NCBI GenBank assembly: GCA_021806355.1
Contig: JAJZXT010000116.1
Span: forward strand, 1 to 14,472
DNA: 14,472 nucleotides
Reading direction: 5' to 3'
From: Thermoplasmata archaeon
GTDB taxonomy: Archaea; Thermoplasmatota; Thermoplasmata; Thermoplasmatales; Thermoplasmataceae
Shown here: piece after piece, positions 14,304-14,472 of the stretch
Layout: each line of letters begins with the position of its first letter
Numbering within the stretch: position 1 is the first letter of the stretch
The notes under the pieces: generated by a model
Databases searched by the model: none
What the model was told of the DNA's origin: nothing
What the model saw: the letters and a program-made list of their open reading frames with translations, nothing else
Program-made: the position numbers and the translations under genes

Positions 14304-14409
14304 TATTTCACCTGCACGTTGTTTTGGGGATATGAAGGTTTTCTCCTTCATTTCCCATGCCGCAAACGTGGATAAATGTTTTTGGGCTCCACCATAATAC
14401 GAGTCCATA

Positions 14410-14472
14410 GGTTTTTCATCTAACTCCCCCAAGGAGACCCCATGCGTTAGCGTGGGAAGGAATTGGGGATGC
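14410..14472 (+). mobile_element. Remnant or edge of an IS200/IS605-type tnpB 3' end with omegaRNA-like fold
   Basis: The plus strand holds a nested fold: an outer stem CCCCAA (14427-14432) with TTGGGG (14463-14468), enclosing the hairpin CCCATGC-GTTA-GCGTGGG (14439-14456). In one frame it encodes NSPKETPCVSVGRNWGC, which resembles from memory the C-terminal tails of archaeal TnpB proteins, where the gene end doubles as the guide RNA scaffold. A TAA at 14395-14397 stops this frame upstream and no TnpB catalytic or zinc-ribbon sequence precedes it. So this is an orphan end, a decayed copy, or the edge of an element continuing to the right. Confidence 0.45.

Noticed and set aside
14304..14432. 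43-residue upstream extension of the small cysteine-rich protein
   Set aside because: A Shine-Dalgarno lies directly before the downstream ATG, and the extension enters the tnpB-tail-like fold; the shorter protein is more likely.

Overview
The window looks like a chromosomal stretch from a member of the Thermoplasmatales or a close relative (Archaea, Thermoplasmatota). The gene set is archaeal: a family B DNA polymerase with a PCNA-binding tail, a geranylgeranyl reductase for ether lipids, the archaeosine enzyme TgtA, the ribosome-recycling ATPase ABCE1 and an archaeal dihydropteroate synthase. Most start codons lie about 24-30 bp downstream of a TATA-like box with no leader, the leaderless pattern typical of this group. 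The placement rests on gene content and promoters, not on a database match.

Layout from left to right. A serine hydroxymethyltransferase gene, cut by the window edge, runs leftward and is divergent from polB. polB is followed by a small IsdG/HmoA-type monooxygenase and a geranylgeranyl reductase, each with its own TATA-like box. After a gap of about 540 bp without a confident gene comes an EamA-type drug/metabolite transporter, whose 3' end overlaps that of tgtA. A tight leftward operon follows: an uncharacterised 145-aa protein, then ABCE1, then tgtA, with gaps of 8 and 2 nt. Divergent from it is folP, which overlaps tail to tail with a Fur-family regulator. The Fur gene is divergent from hisS across a 73-bp region that holds two operator-like symmetrical elements. 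A tRNA-Ile(GAT) follows.

The last kilobase is less ordered. It has a SnoaL-like gene interrupted by one amber codon, a small cysteine-rich protein gene and, at the very edge, what looks like the tail of an IS200/IS605-type tnpB with a nested stem-loop resembling the guide (omega/re) RNA end.

Functional themes are translation (ABCE1, TgtA, HisS, tRNA-Ile), folate and one-carbon metabolism (GlyA, FolP), replication (PolB), membrane lipid synthesis (geranylgeranyl reductase) and metal or heme handling (Fur, IsdG-like enzyme). The most notable oddities are the absence of the zinc cysteines in TgtA, a C at the usually invariant U55 of tRNA-Ile, the single nonsense codon at an apparently conserved Trp of the SnoaL-like gene, the palindromes between fur and hisS, and the orphan tnpB end. 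I saw no CRISPR array, toxin-antitoxin pair or clear multi-gene defence system.
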